The notes: generated from the sequence alone by a model not told the origin. A stretch of DNA of 22,848 nucleotides from Lingula anatina (GCF_001039355.2 NW_019773566.1:61218-84065), one strand, 5' to 3'; counted from the stretch's first letter, positions 1 through 7,928 are shown. Translations and numbers: made by a program.

Positions 1-530
1 GCTACAGGATCACAGTACATATACTCGTAAATAAATAGATTTATGAAGTTTGTGTGGGAGTCAAATTTTCATGGGGGAGTCAGATTTTCATTATGTGCTC
101 ATTTTTAATTTTCTTATTTGTTCATTAAAATTCTCACTGCAAACTACAAAAAATGTGCCAATGTATCAACCATTTTACATACTGCAAGATCACAGTCATA
201 TACTAAATTAATTAGAGATTAATGAATGTTTTTTGTAGGGGAGTCAAATTTTCATAGGGGAACCACATTTTCATTATGTGCACATCTTTTATTTATTTTT
301 TTTAATGAAAATTTTCACCTGCAAACTACAAAAAAGTGCCAATGTATCGCCCATTATGCATACTACAAAATTATAGTCATTTACTCAAATAAAATAAGAT
401 TAATGAATGTTTTTTTTTGGGGGGGGAGTCAAAATTTCATAGGGGGAGTCAGATTTTCATTATGAAAATCTGATTGGGGAGTCAGATTTTAGGGGAGTCA
501 AATTTTCATGGTACACCGGGCAATGTATCA
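1..530. repeat. 180-bp tandem satellite, three copies
   Basis: Three head-to-tail units start near 1, 181 and 361 with a period of almost exactly 180 bp. Shared landmarks are a CAAACTACAAAAA block, a GCCAATGTATC block and a TTAATGAATG block. Each unit also contains a shorter sub-repeat, a G-run followed by AGTCARATTTTCAT. It occurs twice per unit, with extra copies in unit 3 (about 440-510). The array is cut by the window start, so its full length is unknown. No convincing coding potential is seen; an ORF across it merely follows the repeat. Confidence 0.85.
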
Positions 531-742
531 ACTGCAGCAGAAGACTCGAGTAAAGGCAAGTCGAATATTAGAACAAAACTCTGATGAACAAATCAGGCTT
601 AGTTTTAAAACACGTATAACAATTTTATTTGATGATTATAAGTCACGATGAACAAAAGCGTAGTTAAAATGGAAAATTTTAAAAAGCTAAAACATCAAAT
701 AAATATCAATGTCTCATTACCTTTATTACATGTGTTGCTAGT
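531..742. other. 3' flank of the Tc1-like remnant
   Basis: AT-rich non-coding DNA between the satellite and the stop codon of the minus-strand transposase. It probably includes the transposon's 3' untranslated part. I could not recognise a terminal inverted repeat or a TA target duplication, so the element boundary is not placed. Confidence 0.35.
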
Positions 743-1189
743 TTAGTAGCCTGATGCACGACCTTCTCTCACAATTACCGCTGGAATCACCTTCTTTAGG
801 TGATTAATATATTTATTACACTTTTCTGCGTTAATATTTTCCCATGCCTCTCTAATGCCGTCAACAAGTTGTTCTCTCGTGGTAGGCTTAACACGCGTAC
901 GCAGGTGATGTTTGATTTCGGCCCATACGTTTTCAATAGGGTTAAGGTCGGGGCTTTCTGGAGGGATGCGAAACCAATTAATACCATGTTGATCAATAAA
1001 TGCAGCAGCAACTCGGCTGGTATGTTTGCTGTCGTTGTCCTGCTGAAACCTGTGGCCGTCTGGGAACATATTACGTATCGCTGGGATCAAGGCATCTTGG
1101 AATTGTGATGATTTGGAAAATCTGAGTGTCGATTTATACCGTTCACTTGGCAGGTGACACGATGGCACAGAAATCAGTGACATAACCAT
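743..1189 (-). pseudogene. Tc1/mariner-type transposase, C-terminal half
   Basis: The minus-strand reading frame encodes the C-terminal half of a Tc1-like DDE transposase, the enzyme that cuts and pastes its own transposon. Visible motifs are FQQDNDSKHTS, carrying the second catalytic Asp, and ESPDLNPIENVW, carrying the catalytic Glu. The tail INHLKKVIPAVI is also typical of the family. Tc1 transposases are usually about 340 residues. The N-terminal paired helix-turn-helix DNA-binding region and a recognisable first-Asp motif are missing, because upstream sequence (above 1190) does not continue the match. It is a dead, 5'-truncated copy. Assignment to Tc1/mariner is secure; the exact subfamily is not. 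Confidence 0.88.
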
Positions 1190-1457
1190 GTCATATTATA
1201 CAAAATACTTATTGGCCATTTAGGAAGTCCAGATACACAAACAATCCTGTTGACACGTGTCAGTTGATTTAGAATGATGTGCAATTGATTAGTTTGGATT
1301 GGAGAGCATCATCGCAATGTTAACATTAATTTTAGACGACGCGTGTCACACAGTAGTGATTATGGTAGTGGTGAAAGTATTTTATTGTGTAGTTTTTGTG
1401 GCACAGCTGCATTGCTATTATCAATAAAATTGTGTAATAGGTTGTGGGAAACTGGAA
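1190..1457. other. junction between Tc1 remnant and Gypsy element; leader region
   Basis: No coding match and no copy of the 3' LTR at 6447-6783 is found here, and no tRNA primer-binding site is recognised. The part just before 1458 is probably the leader of the Gypsy element. A perfect 12-bp palindrome, TGACACGTGTCA, lies at 1251-1262. Confidence 0.4.
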
Positions 1458-1751
1458 GTGAAAATGGCGTCGGGTAATGTAGAAAGTGGTGTTGTGTTGA
1501 ATGTGCAGACAGCGTCTGAGACAGAATTGAAAAATTTGAAAGGAATTGGTCCAGTGAAAGCTCATAGATTGGTGTCTTTGAGAAATCAAAAAGGAAAATT
1601 GCTGTTGAGTGATTTGGAAGAAATTAATGGTATTAGTGTAGCAGAATGGCAGAAATGGGAAAAGAAGGGTAATGTGATTCTGGGTGTAATGGAAGAAAAA
1701 GATGAAGGTTCAAAAGTTGGAGATGAGAAAAAGGAAGAGAGTGTGAATTGA
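1458..1751 (+). CDS. helix-hairpin-helix N-terminal segment of Gag (97 aa, prematurely stopped)
   Basis: It starts with ATG in an AAAATGGCG context and reads 97 residues to a TGA at 1749-1751. Residues about 13-62 match the ComEA-type helix-hairpin-helix pattern: LNVQTASETELKNLKGIGPV, then a conserved R and a second hairpin around INGIS. This fold binds DNA non-specifically in other proteins. The tail is Glu/Lys-rich, and the same charged coiled-coil character continues past the stop. I infer this was the N-terminus of one long Gag protein in the intact element. The function in the retrotransposon is unknown. It could also be a separate small ORF, but the continuing reading frame argues against that. 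Confidence 0.65.
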   Translation: MKMASGNVESGVVLNVQTASETELKNLKGIGPVKAHRLVSLRNQKGKLLLSDLEEINGISVAEWQKWEKKGNVILGVMEEKDEGSKVGDEKKEESVN

Positions 1752-1887
1752 GAAGAAAAGTATAGAAAGTTGATGGAGCGAGTGAAGGTACAAAATGAAA
1801 TGATATCAAATCTTCGAGATGAGGTTGAAGAGGCTGGAGAAAAGATTTTTATCAAGTGAATTGGAGATGAATGATGCTAAGGTTTAA
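1752..1887 (+). pseudogene. broken coiled-coil linker of Gag
   Basis: Beyond the TGA at 1749 the same frame continues with charged coiled-coil residues until about 1820. The coiled coil then resumes in another frame (about 1815-1884), which ends at TAA 1885-1887 just before the main Gag ORF. So one frameshift and two stops separate the helix-hairpin-helix part from Gag. The region is inactivated rather than non-coding by origin. Confidence 0.6.
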
Positions 1888-3348
1888 AAGTTGGAAGATG
1901 AGAAATCTGTGTTGAAAAATGAAAATTATGTTTTAGAGAGTGAGAAGTGTGATTTGAAAATTGAAAATGATATTTTGAAAGAAAGAAATGTGAAAATTCA
2001 GAGTGAGTTAGGAAAAACTAAACAAGTGTTGATGAAAAAAGAAATGGAAATGGAAGAAGAGTGTCGAGAGTATTCCACAAAAGAAATGATGTTACATACA
2101 CAGGTTGAAACACAGAATGAATTGTTGAGAAAACGAGTAGAAAGTTTGCAGAAGTGTGAAATTGAAAAAATGGATTTGAAATTGGAATTGGATGAGATGA
2201 CAGCCCGTCATAATCATTTGCAAACTCAGTATGAGAGAATGCATGATTTAGAAAAAATCCCAAGGTCAACTCCTAGAAATATTAAAAGCAGACCTACACC
2301 TGCACCTAGAAGTAGTAAAAAGAAAAGTTTGGAAACCCCTGTGAAAAAACCAATACTGAAACTAGAAGAGAGTGAAAGTGATATTGAAAGCGAAAGTGAA
2401 TCTGAATGTGAACAGAAAAGAGTCCCTTTAGTTGAAAGAGAAAAAGGACCTGTTCATAAAATGCCTAGTTTTAGTGGGAATGGAAGAGAAAATTGGGAAG
2501 CTTTTGTATTTAAGTTTGAAGGAATGGCAGAAAGATATGGTTGGAGTGATAAAAGAAAAACTAGCAGAATGATTGAATGTTTGGAAGACAGAGCTCTTGA
2601 GTATGCGGTGGAGTTTGGAAACTACAAATATAAACGTTTGAAAGAAGTGATGTCAAAACGTTTTAGTATGAAAGAGTCTGATTCATCTGCGCGTAGAGCA
2701 CTTCAATCAATGAGACAGGGTGAAAGTGAATCTTTGCAAGATTTTTCTCATCGTGTATTCATGGCATCTAGAGAGGGATATGCAGAAGGTGGTGAAGGAA
2801 TAGCTATGGATTCATTTTTGAGAGGGTGTCGTGACAAAGAATCTGCAAAATTAGCTATGGATAAAGAGCCTAAATATTTATTTGAAGCGTTAGAGTTTGT
2901 GAAAGTTGCAAACAATAACTTCAAAGCAGTGCATGGTACAGGTGGAAGAAATGTTCATATTAGACAAGTTGGAATGTCTGATCAGAGTGTGGAGAATGGA
3001 AGTGGAAATCAATTACTCTACAACATGCAAAGAACCATGTCTGCTATGTGTGATCAGATGAAAAGAATGAATGACACATGGGTGTCACCGTCAAATTCTC
3101 AGAGAAATCCAAGTAGAATGATAAAGTCGCCCCAGAATGGAAACATAAATCAAAGTAGAGGGGGTCCATCACAATGTTTTAAATGTGGAGAAAGAGGTCA
3201 TGTTCAAAGGGATTGTAAGAATGAAATTGTAGAACATCCACCTAATCCCAATGTTATAAATGTGGACAAAGAGGTCACATTCAAACAAATTGCCCTCAAA
3301 ATAGAGAAATGCCAAAGAATCCTCCTCCCGGTGCAAGAAATTCGGTAA
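1888..3348 (+). CDS. Gag: coiled coil, retrotransposon gag domain, CCHC zinc knuckle
   Basis: The reading frame is open from the stop at 1885-1887 and has no good ATG at its beginning, in line with being the downstream part of a longer Gag. About 120 residues of Glu/Lys-rich coiled coil come first (to about 2260). A basic, proline-containing linker and an acidic Ser/Glu stretch (2360-2420) follow. The Gag domain runs from about 2455 to 2940, beginning KMPSFSGNGRENWEAF and containing the W/F-rich capsid-like core. A zinc knuckle, CFKCGERGHVQRDC (C-x2-C-x4-H-x4-C), lies near 3175-3217. Gag proteins assemble the particle that packages element RNA. The C-terminus after about 3250 is out of frame, so it differs from the original protein. 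Confidence 0.8.
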   Translation, partial: KLEDEKSVLKNENYVLESEKCDLKIENDILKERNVKIQSELGKTKQVLMKKEMEMEEECREYSTKEMMLHTQVETQNELLRKRVESLQKCEIEKMDLKLELDEMTARHNHLQTQYERMHDLEKIPRSTPRNIKSRPTPAPRSSKKKSLETPVKKPILKLEESESDIESESESECEQKRVPLVEREKGPVHKMPSFSGNGRENWEAFVFKFEGMAERYGWSDKRKTSRMIECLEDRALEYAVEFGNYKYKRLKEVMSKRFSMKESDSSARRALQSMRQGESESLQDFSHRVFMASREGYAEGGEGIAMDSFLRGCRDKESAKLAMDKEPKYLFEALEFVKVANNNFKAVHGTGGRNVHIRQVGMSDQSVENGSGNQLLYNMQRTMSAMCDQMKRMNDTWVSPSNSQRNPSRMIKSPQNGNINQSRGGPSQCFKCGERGHVQRDCKNEIVEHPPNPNVINVDKEVTFKQIALKIEKCQRILLPVQEIR

Positions 3349-3353
3349 ACTAG
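3251..3353 (+). pseudogene. second CCHC zinc knuckle, out of frame
   Basis: In a different frame from Gag, beginning about 3252, the sequence reads CYKCGQRGHIQTNC, a second perfect C-x2-C-x4-H-x4-C knuckle. A Pro-rich tail ends at TAG 3351-3353. The intact element therefore had two knuckles. A small indel near 3240-3250 has pushed the second out of the Gag frame. Confidence 0.75.
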
Positions 3354-3364
3354 AACGGGACAAA

Positions 3365-5113
3365 TTGACCGACCGGATTTCGGATCCCTTACTTCATGCT
3401 GAAGGTCGGATTATGGATAGTGGAAATGTGAAAATGATGAATGTTGGAGAGTTAGTAGGAGAAAATTTTGTGATTCCTGTTAGTGTAAGTGGTGTGAAAA
3501 CATTAGCAGTTGTGGATACGGCAGCTCAATTTACTATCGTAAATAAAATATTTTATAGTAAATTGCAGGGTGTGCCTGAGTTTTGTGAGACTCTGAAATT
3601 AATGCTTGCTGGAAAAAATGCATTTTTGATGGGTCATAGAGTAGAAAATTTGAGTATTGAGATAGATGGGATAGAATATAAGGAAAATGTGTATGTTGCA
3701 GATTTGCAAGAAGGAATTGATATGTTGTTGGGATTGAAGTTTTTGAAGGAGAGAAATTGTATGGTGAATTTAGTTGATCATACTTTGATCATTGGAGAAA
3801 AATGTGTGCAAGGAAGCATAGAAGTTGAAGGTGACTCTGATTTGAGTAAAGTGAATGGTGAGACAGAAGCTAAGAGTGATGAGAGATGTGTTGATGAAAT
3901 GGAGAAAGAAGTTGAAATTTGTGAAAATATGGTGAGAACGAAAAAGAGAATAGTAGTTCCTCCATTGACGGTGATGAGAATTTCTGTTTGTGCAGATTAT
4001 GAGTTAGAGAAAAAGAAAGAGTATGTGATAGAACCTTGTGTTGAGAGACAAGTGTTGGTATCTTGTGCATTAGTTAAAGGTGATGATGTTGTTCCTGTGG
4101 AGATTGTGAATGATGGAGAAAGAAATGCTGTTTTGAAAGCAGGTAGTGTGTTAGGTGTTATTAAGGAAGTTGAGACAGTTGATTCTGAAGTGAGATGTGA
4201 AGATGTAGATGGAAAAGCTAGGGTGTCTGCTGTGAATAAAGCTGAAATTAAGTGGAATATAGATGAAAATGTGGATAAAGAAGTGATGAGAAGTTTGAAA
4301 AGAGATTTGCCTGAACATTTGCAAGATTTATTTGAAAGATCAAGTGAGGAGCTTGATTCAAATGAAATGGTTGCATTGTGTGAAACTCTGAAAGATTATG
4401 AAGATGTATTTGCAAAGCATGATCTTGATTTAGGATGCATGAAAGGAGTTAAGCATACTATTAACACTGGTAGTGCAGCTCCTGTGAAACAGAAATTGCG
4501 TAGAACTCCATTGGGAATGGAAGGAGAAGAGAGAAAGATGCTTGAAAAGTTGTTAGCTTCTGATGTTATTCAGCCATCAAATTCTGAATGGGCATCCCCA
4601 CCAGTATTGATAAGAAAGAAAGACGGAAGTGTTAGATGGTGTGTGGATTATAGGGAATTAAATAAGAAACCTATCAAAGATTCTTATCCTATTCCAAACA
4701 TTGGTGATTGTTTAGATTGTCTGGCTGGAAATCAATTTTTGAGTTTGATAGATATGGTTCAAGGATATTTTCAAATTGAGATTGATGAGAAAGATAGAAA
4801 TAAAACTGCTTTTATCACCAGATATGGTCTGTATGAGCATAAGAGAATTACTATGGGACTTACAAATTCTCCTGCAAGTTTTTCAAGAGCGATGCAGTTA
4901 GTATTGAGAGGTTTGACTTGGGAGAAAGTGTTAGTGTATCTGGATGATATTACAGTGTTGGGAAAGAATTTTGAAGATCATCTTAAGAATTTGAAAGAGG
5001 TTTTGGAGAGATTGCGTTCTTACAACTTGAAGTTAAAGCCTAAGAAGTGTTTTCTTTTCCAAACAAAATGCGAATTCCTAGTAAAGTCTTTCAGTAGAGA
5101 AGGTGTTGGTTAG
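3365..5113 (+). CDS. aspartic protease and reverse transcriptase part of Pol
   Basis: The frame is already open upstream of 3365 (the first codon here is TTG), so it was probably reached by frameshifting from Gag rather than by its own start. A retropepsin-like protease lies at residues about 30-155. Its active-site triplet is in VVDTAAQFTIV (D51, nt 3515; DTAA instead of the usual DTGA/DTGS), with MLLGLKFL near 120-128. The reverse transcriptase begins near residue 390. It shows RKKDGSVRWCVDYRELNK, SLIDMVQGYFQIEI with the first catalytic Asp, the MGLTNSPASF box, and YLDD at 4937-4948. Reverse transcriptase copies element RNA into DNA. The match breaks at CEFL, where a different C-terminus and a stop follow, so the thumb, RNase H and integrase are lost from this frame. 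Confidence 0.85.
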   Translation: MTDRISDPLLHAEGRIMDSGNVKMMNVGELVGENFVIPVSVSGVKTLAVVDTAAQFTIVNKIFYSKLQGVPEFCETLKLMLAGKNAFLMGHRVENLSIEIDGIEYKENVYVADLQEGIDMLLGLKFLKERNCMVNLVDHTLIIGEKCVQGSIEVEGDSDLSKVNGETEAKSDERCVDEMEKEVEICENMVRTKKRIVVPPLTVMRISVCADYELEKKKEYVIEPCVERQVLVSCALVKGDDVVPVEIVNDGERNAVLKAGSVLGVIKEVETVDSEVRCEDVDGKARVSAVNKAEIKWNIDENVDKEVMRSLKRDLPEHLQDLFERSSEELDSNEMVALCETLKDYEDVFAKHDLDLGCMKGVKHTINTGSAAPVKQKLRRTPLGMEGEERKMLEKLLASDVIQPSNSEWASPPVLIRKKDGSVRWCVDYRELNKKPIKDSYPIPNIGDCLDCLAGNQFLSLIDMVQGYFQIEIDEKDRNKTAFITRYGLYEHKRITMGLTNSPASFSRAMQLVLRGLTWEKVLVYLDDITVLGKNFEDHLKNLKEVLERLRSYNLKLKPKKCFLFQTKCEFLVKSFSREGVG

Positions 5114-5118
5114 AAAAT

Positions 5119-5295
5119 GAACCGAAAGAGTCAGTTGTATTGTGTAGTATGGCTATGAAAGAATTGTGGAATTACAAAGAGCAACTGACATATATTTATA
5201 ACTGAGTTATATGGGAAAAGAAAGAAAATAGACATTTGTGTTTAATTGTACCAGAAAATTTGGTCAATGAAGTTTTGTTTTTCTTATTTGAATAA
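5119..5295 (+). pseudogene. RNase H/integrase boundary remnant of Pol
   Basis: A different frame from the protease-RT ORF gives MKELWNYKEQLT and, after an in-frame TGA at 5203-5205, RHLCLIVPENLVNEVL. In Ty3/Gypsy Pol these motifs lie between RNase H and the integrase zinc-binding domain. Their adjacency to the RT end means most of RNase H was deleted. The match ends at 5295, before the integrase HHCC and DDE core, so a second deletion lies there. Confidence 0.65.
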
Positions 5296-5401
5296 TATAT
5301 GTACATAGTAAATGCGGCAATGCTGTAATACTATGTTAGTAATGTAATACTATGTTATTTTTATTCAAGAAAATAAAACCTTGTATAAGTTTATTTCAGA
5401 T

Positions 5402-5992
5402 ATGGGTGATTTAGACATGCTAGATGAAGCCTATTTTGTCCCTGATTATAATGATGCTGATCTGGTGGAAGATCCTACTGTCCTAATTGGTGAAGAGGGG
5501 GAGGAAGTTACTCACTCAAAGTGCAGAAGGAAGAAACAGAGGAAAGGAGTTCAGTGTGGTTTGTGTCTGGTGTCCAGTGCTGACCTAAGTAGACATCTTG
5601 GACGTCATGTGAAATCTGTTCATTTGCCATGGTATATGACTCCAGGATTGGTGTGCTGGTATTGCAGATCGATGGAAAAGGACAATTCACCTTTACGTAA
5701 ATGTCATGGTGATGTTCATTCATGTGGAACTGGTGAATTCGAGAAAAAACTGTGGACCCAGTTGGTTAATGGATTTATACATTTCCTGATATTGACACTA
5801 AATATGAGAAATATATGGGAACTGATGAACTATGTGAAAAGTGAAGGACTAGTAATGTTGCCAGATAACTGTTCCAAGGAGGACATTGACTTCGTAAAAA
5901 TATACATTTATGGAAATGGTATGGAGCCTAAGACTGAGGTTCTGAATTCTTTGTTGACTTTGGTTCACTGGAAAACTTTGTATCATCTGTAA
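5402..5992 (+). CDS. accessory zinc-finger ORF of the Gypsy element (196 aa)
   Basis: The ORF runs from ATG 5402 to TAA 5990-5992; the frame is open a few codons further upstream. An acidic N-terminus (residues 1-36) is followed by a basic patch, KCRRKKQRK (40-48), resembling a nuclear localisation signal. Two C2H2-like fingers follow: C52-x2-C55 with H69 and H74, and C85-x2-C88 with H102 and H106. It sits where some elements carry env, but it has no signal peptide or transmembrane segment, so it is not an envelope protein. The sequence TTTATTTCAG directly before the ATG looks like a 3' splice site, suggesting expression from a spliced RNA. The function is unknown. The C-terminal third looks degenerate, and the frame may have been longer in intact copies. 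Confidence 0.55.
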   Translation: MGDLDMLDEAYFVPDYNDADLVEDPTVLIGEEGEEVTHSKCRRKKQRKGVQCGLCLVSSADLSRHLGRHVKSVHLPWYMTPGLVCWYCRSMEKDNSPLRKCHGDVHSCGTGEFEKKLWTQLVNGFIHFLILTLNMRNIWELMNYVKSEGLVMLPDNCSKEDIDFVKIYIYGNGMEPKTEVLNSLLTLVHWKTLYHL

Positions 5993-6446
5993 CAAAAACT
6001 TTCATCAGAGGATCGTGAACTCAGTAGTCATTGGTATCGGCGGATGGAATTTACTTTGCTACATGGATGAAAAATGAACTATATAATGATTTGACATTTC
6101 ACATTGACATTGTTATCATTACTAATGTTGTTTTGAGCAGCTTTGAGTTAAAATCACTTTGTTTACTTTAAAGTTGATTTAAAGTGATAATGGATTTAAA
6201 ACCTTATTTTGCATTCCTAAGGTTGAACATTTATGCTGAGAGATGGACTTAATTGACTTTGCTTGTGTTAAAGTTTAATGTTGAATCTTGGCATAACAAT
6301 AATGACTTATTTGCATTATTTGCTTATTTTAAATGTAAAGTAAGATTTCAGTTGTTCAATCATAATAATTGTTAGTTTAGCAATTTAAAATAATGGTTTA
6401 TATTGTAATAATAGGGGGGAGTTTTGTTCGTCAAAAGGGGGGAGAG
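5993..6446 (+). other. Gypsy 3' non-coding region and polypurine tract
   Basis: AT-rich and without a credible ORF. It ends in the purine tract AAAAGGGGGGAGAG at 6433-6446, directly before the LTR, where plus-strand DNA synthesis would be primed. A second G-rich purine run at about 6411-6421 precedes it. Confidence 0.7.
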
Positions 6447-6783
6447 TGTGACAATGTAGTGTGTTAGATGAGATTGTTTTATATTGCTACCGGTAGATGT
6501 CTCTTTAAGTAAAGTGTTACCCGGTGTGCAAGTTTGAACCTCTCCCGTGATTGGTAACCTAAAGGTAAAACTGTTCACCGTATAGTTGGTTCTGATTGGT
6601 AAACGTGTACTATCTGAACTTGTATATAAGGTCCGACTTGAAATAAATCGGTCTCTTTTTTGGGACTTTTGGCTTTGATGCTGCTGTGTTCCTTGTGCTG
6701 TTTGTTGGCTCTTGACTCTGAGACACCAGTAAGTACATTGTTATTTGTACCTTCATAAGGCACTCGGCCGCGAAGGCGTAACA
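6447..6783 (+). repeat. 3' LTR of the Gypsy element (337 bp)
   Basis: The LTR begins TGTGAC straight after the polypurine tract and ends GTAACA, giving an imperfect 6-bp terminal inverted repeat of the TG...CA type. Inside are two ATTGG (inverted CCAAT) boxes near 6550 and 6594, a TATATAAG box at 6623-6630 and AATAAA at 6642-6647. These fit a promoter and a polyadenylation signal. No second copy is present in the window. The right end is set by the ACA and by LINE sequence starting directly after it. Confidence 0.75.
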
Positions 6784-7145
6784 ATAGGAAATTAAGAATT
6801 TGTAAGTTATGCAATTTTAACGATGTAGAGGATGAATTTCATTTTATTCTTAAATGCCCTCACTACAACACGATTAGGCAGAAATACATTAAGAAATTTT
6901 TTATTATACAAAGCCAAGTGTCTTTAAATTAATTAAATTACTATAACTTAACGTATCGCAATTAAACAATTTGGGAAATACCTGAAATGTGCATCGGATG
7001 GATTATTATTATTAGTAGTATTATTATTATTGTTTGTATCAGTAGTATTTGTTGTAGTCATGGTAGTTGATTAGATATAACTTTATGTTGTCACTGTTTT
7101 ATATGCTGATGAGCCGTAGGGCTTAAAGGTTAAATAAATTGAATT
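6784..7145 (+). mobile_element. 3' end of a non-LTR (LINE) retrotransposon
   Basis: A frame from 6786 to TAA 6930-6932 reads RKLRICKLCNFNDVEDEFHF and then ILKCPHYNTIRQ. This is the C-terminal cysteine/histidine module (C-x2-C...H-x4-C) seen after the reverse transcriptase of many LINEs. An ATT-rich stretch follows (about 7008-7035), then a 3' tail ending GGTTAAATAAATTGAATTGA at about 7142, typical of LINE 3' ends. The rest of the LINE is absent; the copy begins exactly where the Gypsy LTR ends. The family (Jockey/RTE/L2-like) cannot be fixed. Confidence 0.7.
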
Positions 7146-7328
7146 GAGCATTTCTCTCAAACACAAGCACGCACACTCACACACATACACACACTGCACA
7201 GGCACGTTCACACACACACACACGCTGTGTCAGTAGAAGTCAGAAGGAATGATTTTCAACACAAAAATACGGAGCGGTTTGAAGTTGAGATTTTAGATTA
7301 AATAAAAAAAAATAAAATTTTCAATTAG
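7146..7328. repeat. (CA)n-rich stretch and intron end
   Basis: An imperfect CACA microsatellite lies at about 7158-7224, followed by AT-rich sequence that ends in the 3' splice site TTTTCAATTAG at 7318-7328, before the LRAT exon. Confidence 0.7.
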
Positions 7329-7488
7329 GTGAACAAAATGTGGTCCATCTTACCGGAGAATGCAACCCAGGAAGTATCTTCAGTGTCTCTGTCTCTATGG
7401 ATATGGGTGAAGTTCGAATGGAACCCTTTTTGAAAGTGGCGGGGAAGAGTAAGGCATTCAAAAACAACAGAAGGGACTCCAAATACGG
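7329..7488 (+). CDS. LRAT-domain protein, internal exon A
   Basis: A 160-bp exon with acceptor TTTTCAATTAG and donor GTAAAT. It enters with two bases of a split codon and leaves with two. It encodes GEQNVVHLTGECN, an acidic/hydrophobic stretch, and KNNRRDSKYG. The NVVHL segment carries the second conserved His of the LRAT (lecithin retinol acyltransferase / PLAAT / NlpC-P60-like) fold. The NN..D motif matches the region before the catalytic Cys in this family. The upstream exon with the first catalytic His (HW/HYG motif) is not in the window; the Gypsy and LINE insertions lie in the intron where it would precede. LRAT-family enzymes are thiol acyltransferases or phospholipases at membranes; the substrate is unknown here. 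Confidence 0.75.
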
Positions 7489-7928
7489 GTAAATGTTTGT
7501 TGCCAATACAGACATGTTAGATGGCTAAATGTAAAATGGTGATCTAATAGGATTATTCTTGTTTTTTTTTTTTTTTTTTTTTTTTAGTCAAGTTTGACAG
7601 GTCAATTACTTAGTGTTTATAAGCATAATACTTGATAAAGTAAAAATTCTTTTATTCTTTTTTCAGTACTAAAATGTTTGAAATACATTATATTTCAGTA
7701 TTAAGCCAATATTTTTAGTCGCGCTTGACATGTCAATTATAAATGTTAATTCGTGTTTTAGTTGCGCTTGACATGCCAATTATAATGTTAATTTTTTATA
7801 ATATTTTTAAAACAATAATTCTTTCATTCTTTGTTTTATACTTAAATTCTTGAGTAGTAATTTGCCGTATTAAATCGAGCAGATAATGTGGAACAAATTC
7901 ATCTCGCACCCAAATTCTCTTGTTTCAG
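7489..7928 (+). other. LRAT intron with old internal duplication
   Basis: The intron between exons A and B. It holds a 23-T run (about 7562-7585) and a diverged ~170-bp direct duplication from about 7586 to 7860. Copies are anchored by GCGCTTGACATGYCAATTATA (clear at about 7720 and 7765, diverged at 7590) and by ATTCTTTYATTCTTT blocks (about 7647 and 7820). It ends in a strong acceptor, TTCTCTTGTTTCAG. Confidence 0.6.

Larger units (their letters stand above)
1458..6783 (+). mobile_element. decayed Ty3/Gypsy LTR retrotransposon, 5' LTR missing
   Basis: Order on the plus strand: helix-hairpin-helix segment, coiled coil, Gag with CCHC knuckle, aspartic protease, reverse transcriptase, a scrap from between RNase H and integrase, a zinc-finger ORF, polypurine tract and 3' LTR. 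This order is that of Ty3/Gypsy (Metaviridae) elements. The copy is non-autonomous: Gag is split by a stop and frameshifts, most of RNase H and the integrase core are absent, and no matching 5' LTR is visible before 1458. The coding strand is strikingly purine-rich and C-poor from about 1450 to 5110. The 5' boundary is uncertain. Confidence 0.85.

Noticed and set aside
1-530. CRISPR-like array
   Set aside because: Repeats are 180 bp, head-to-tail and without unique spacers, in eukaryotic DNA; it is a satellite.
1251-1262. Palindrome TGACACGTGTCA as a functional E-box-type site
   Set aside because: A single occurrence in transposon junction DNA with no promoter nearby; not enough to call a regulatory element.
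5402-5992. Envelope-type gene of the Gypsy element
   Set aside because: It is in the env position but has no signal peptide, transmembrane span or furin-like site; it shows zinc fingers instead.
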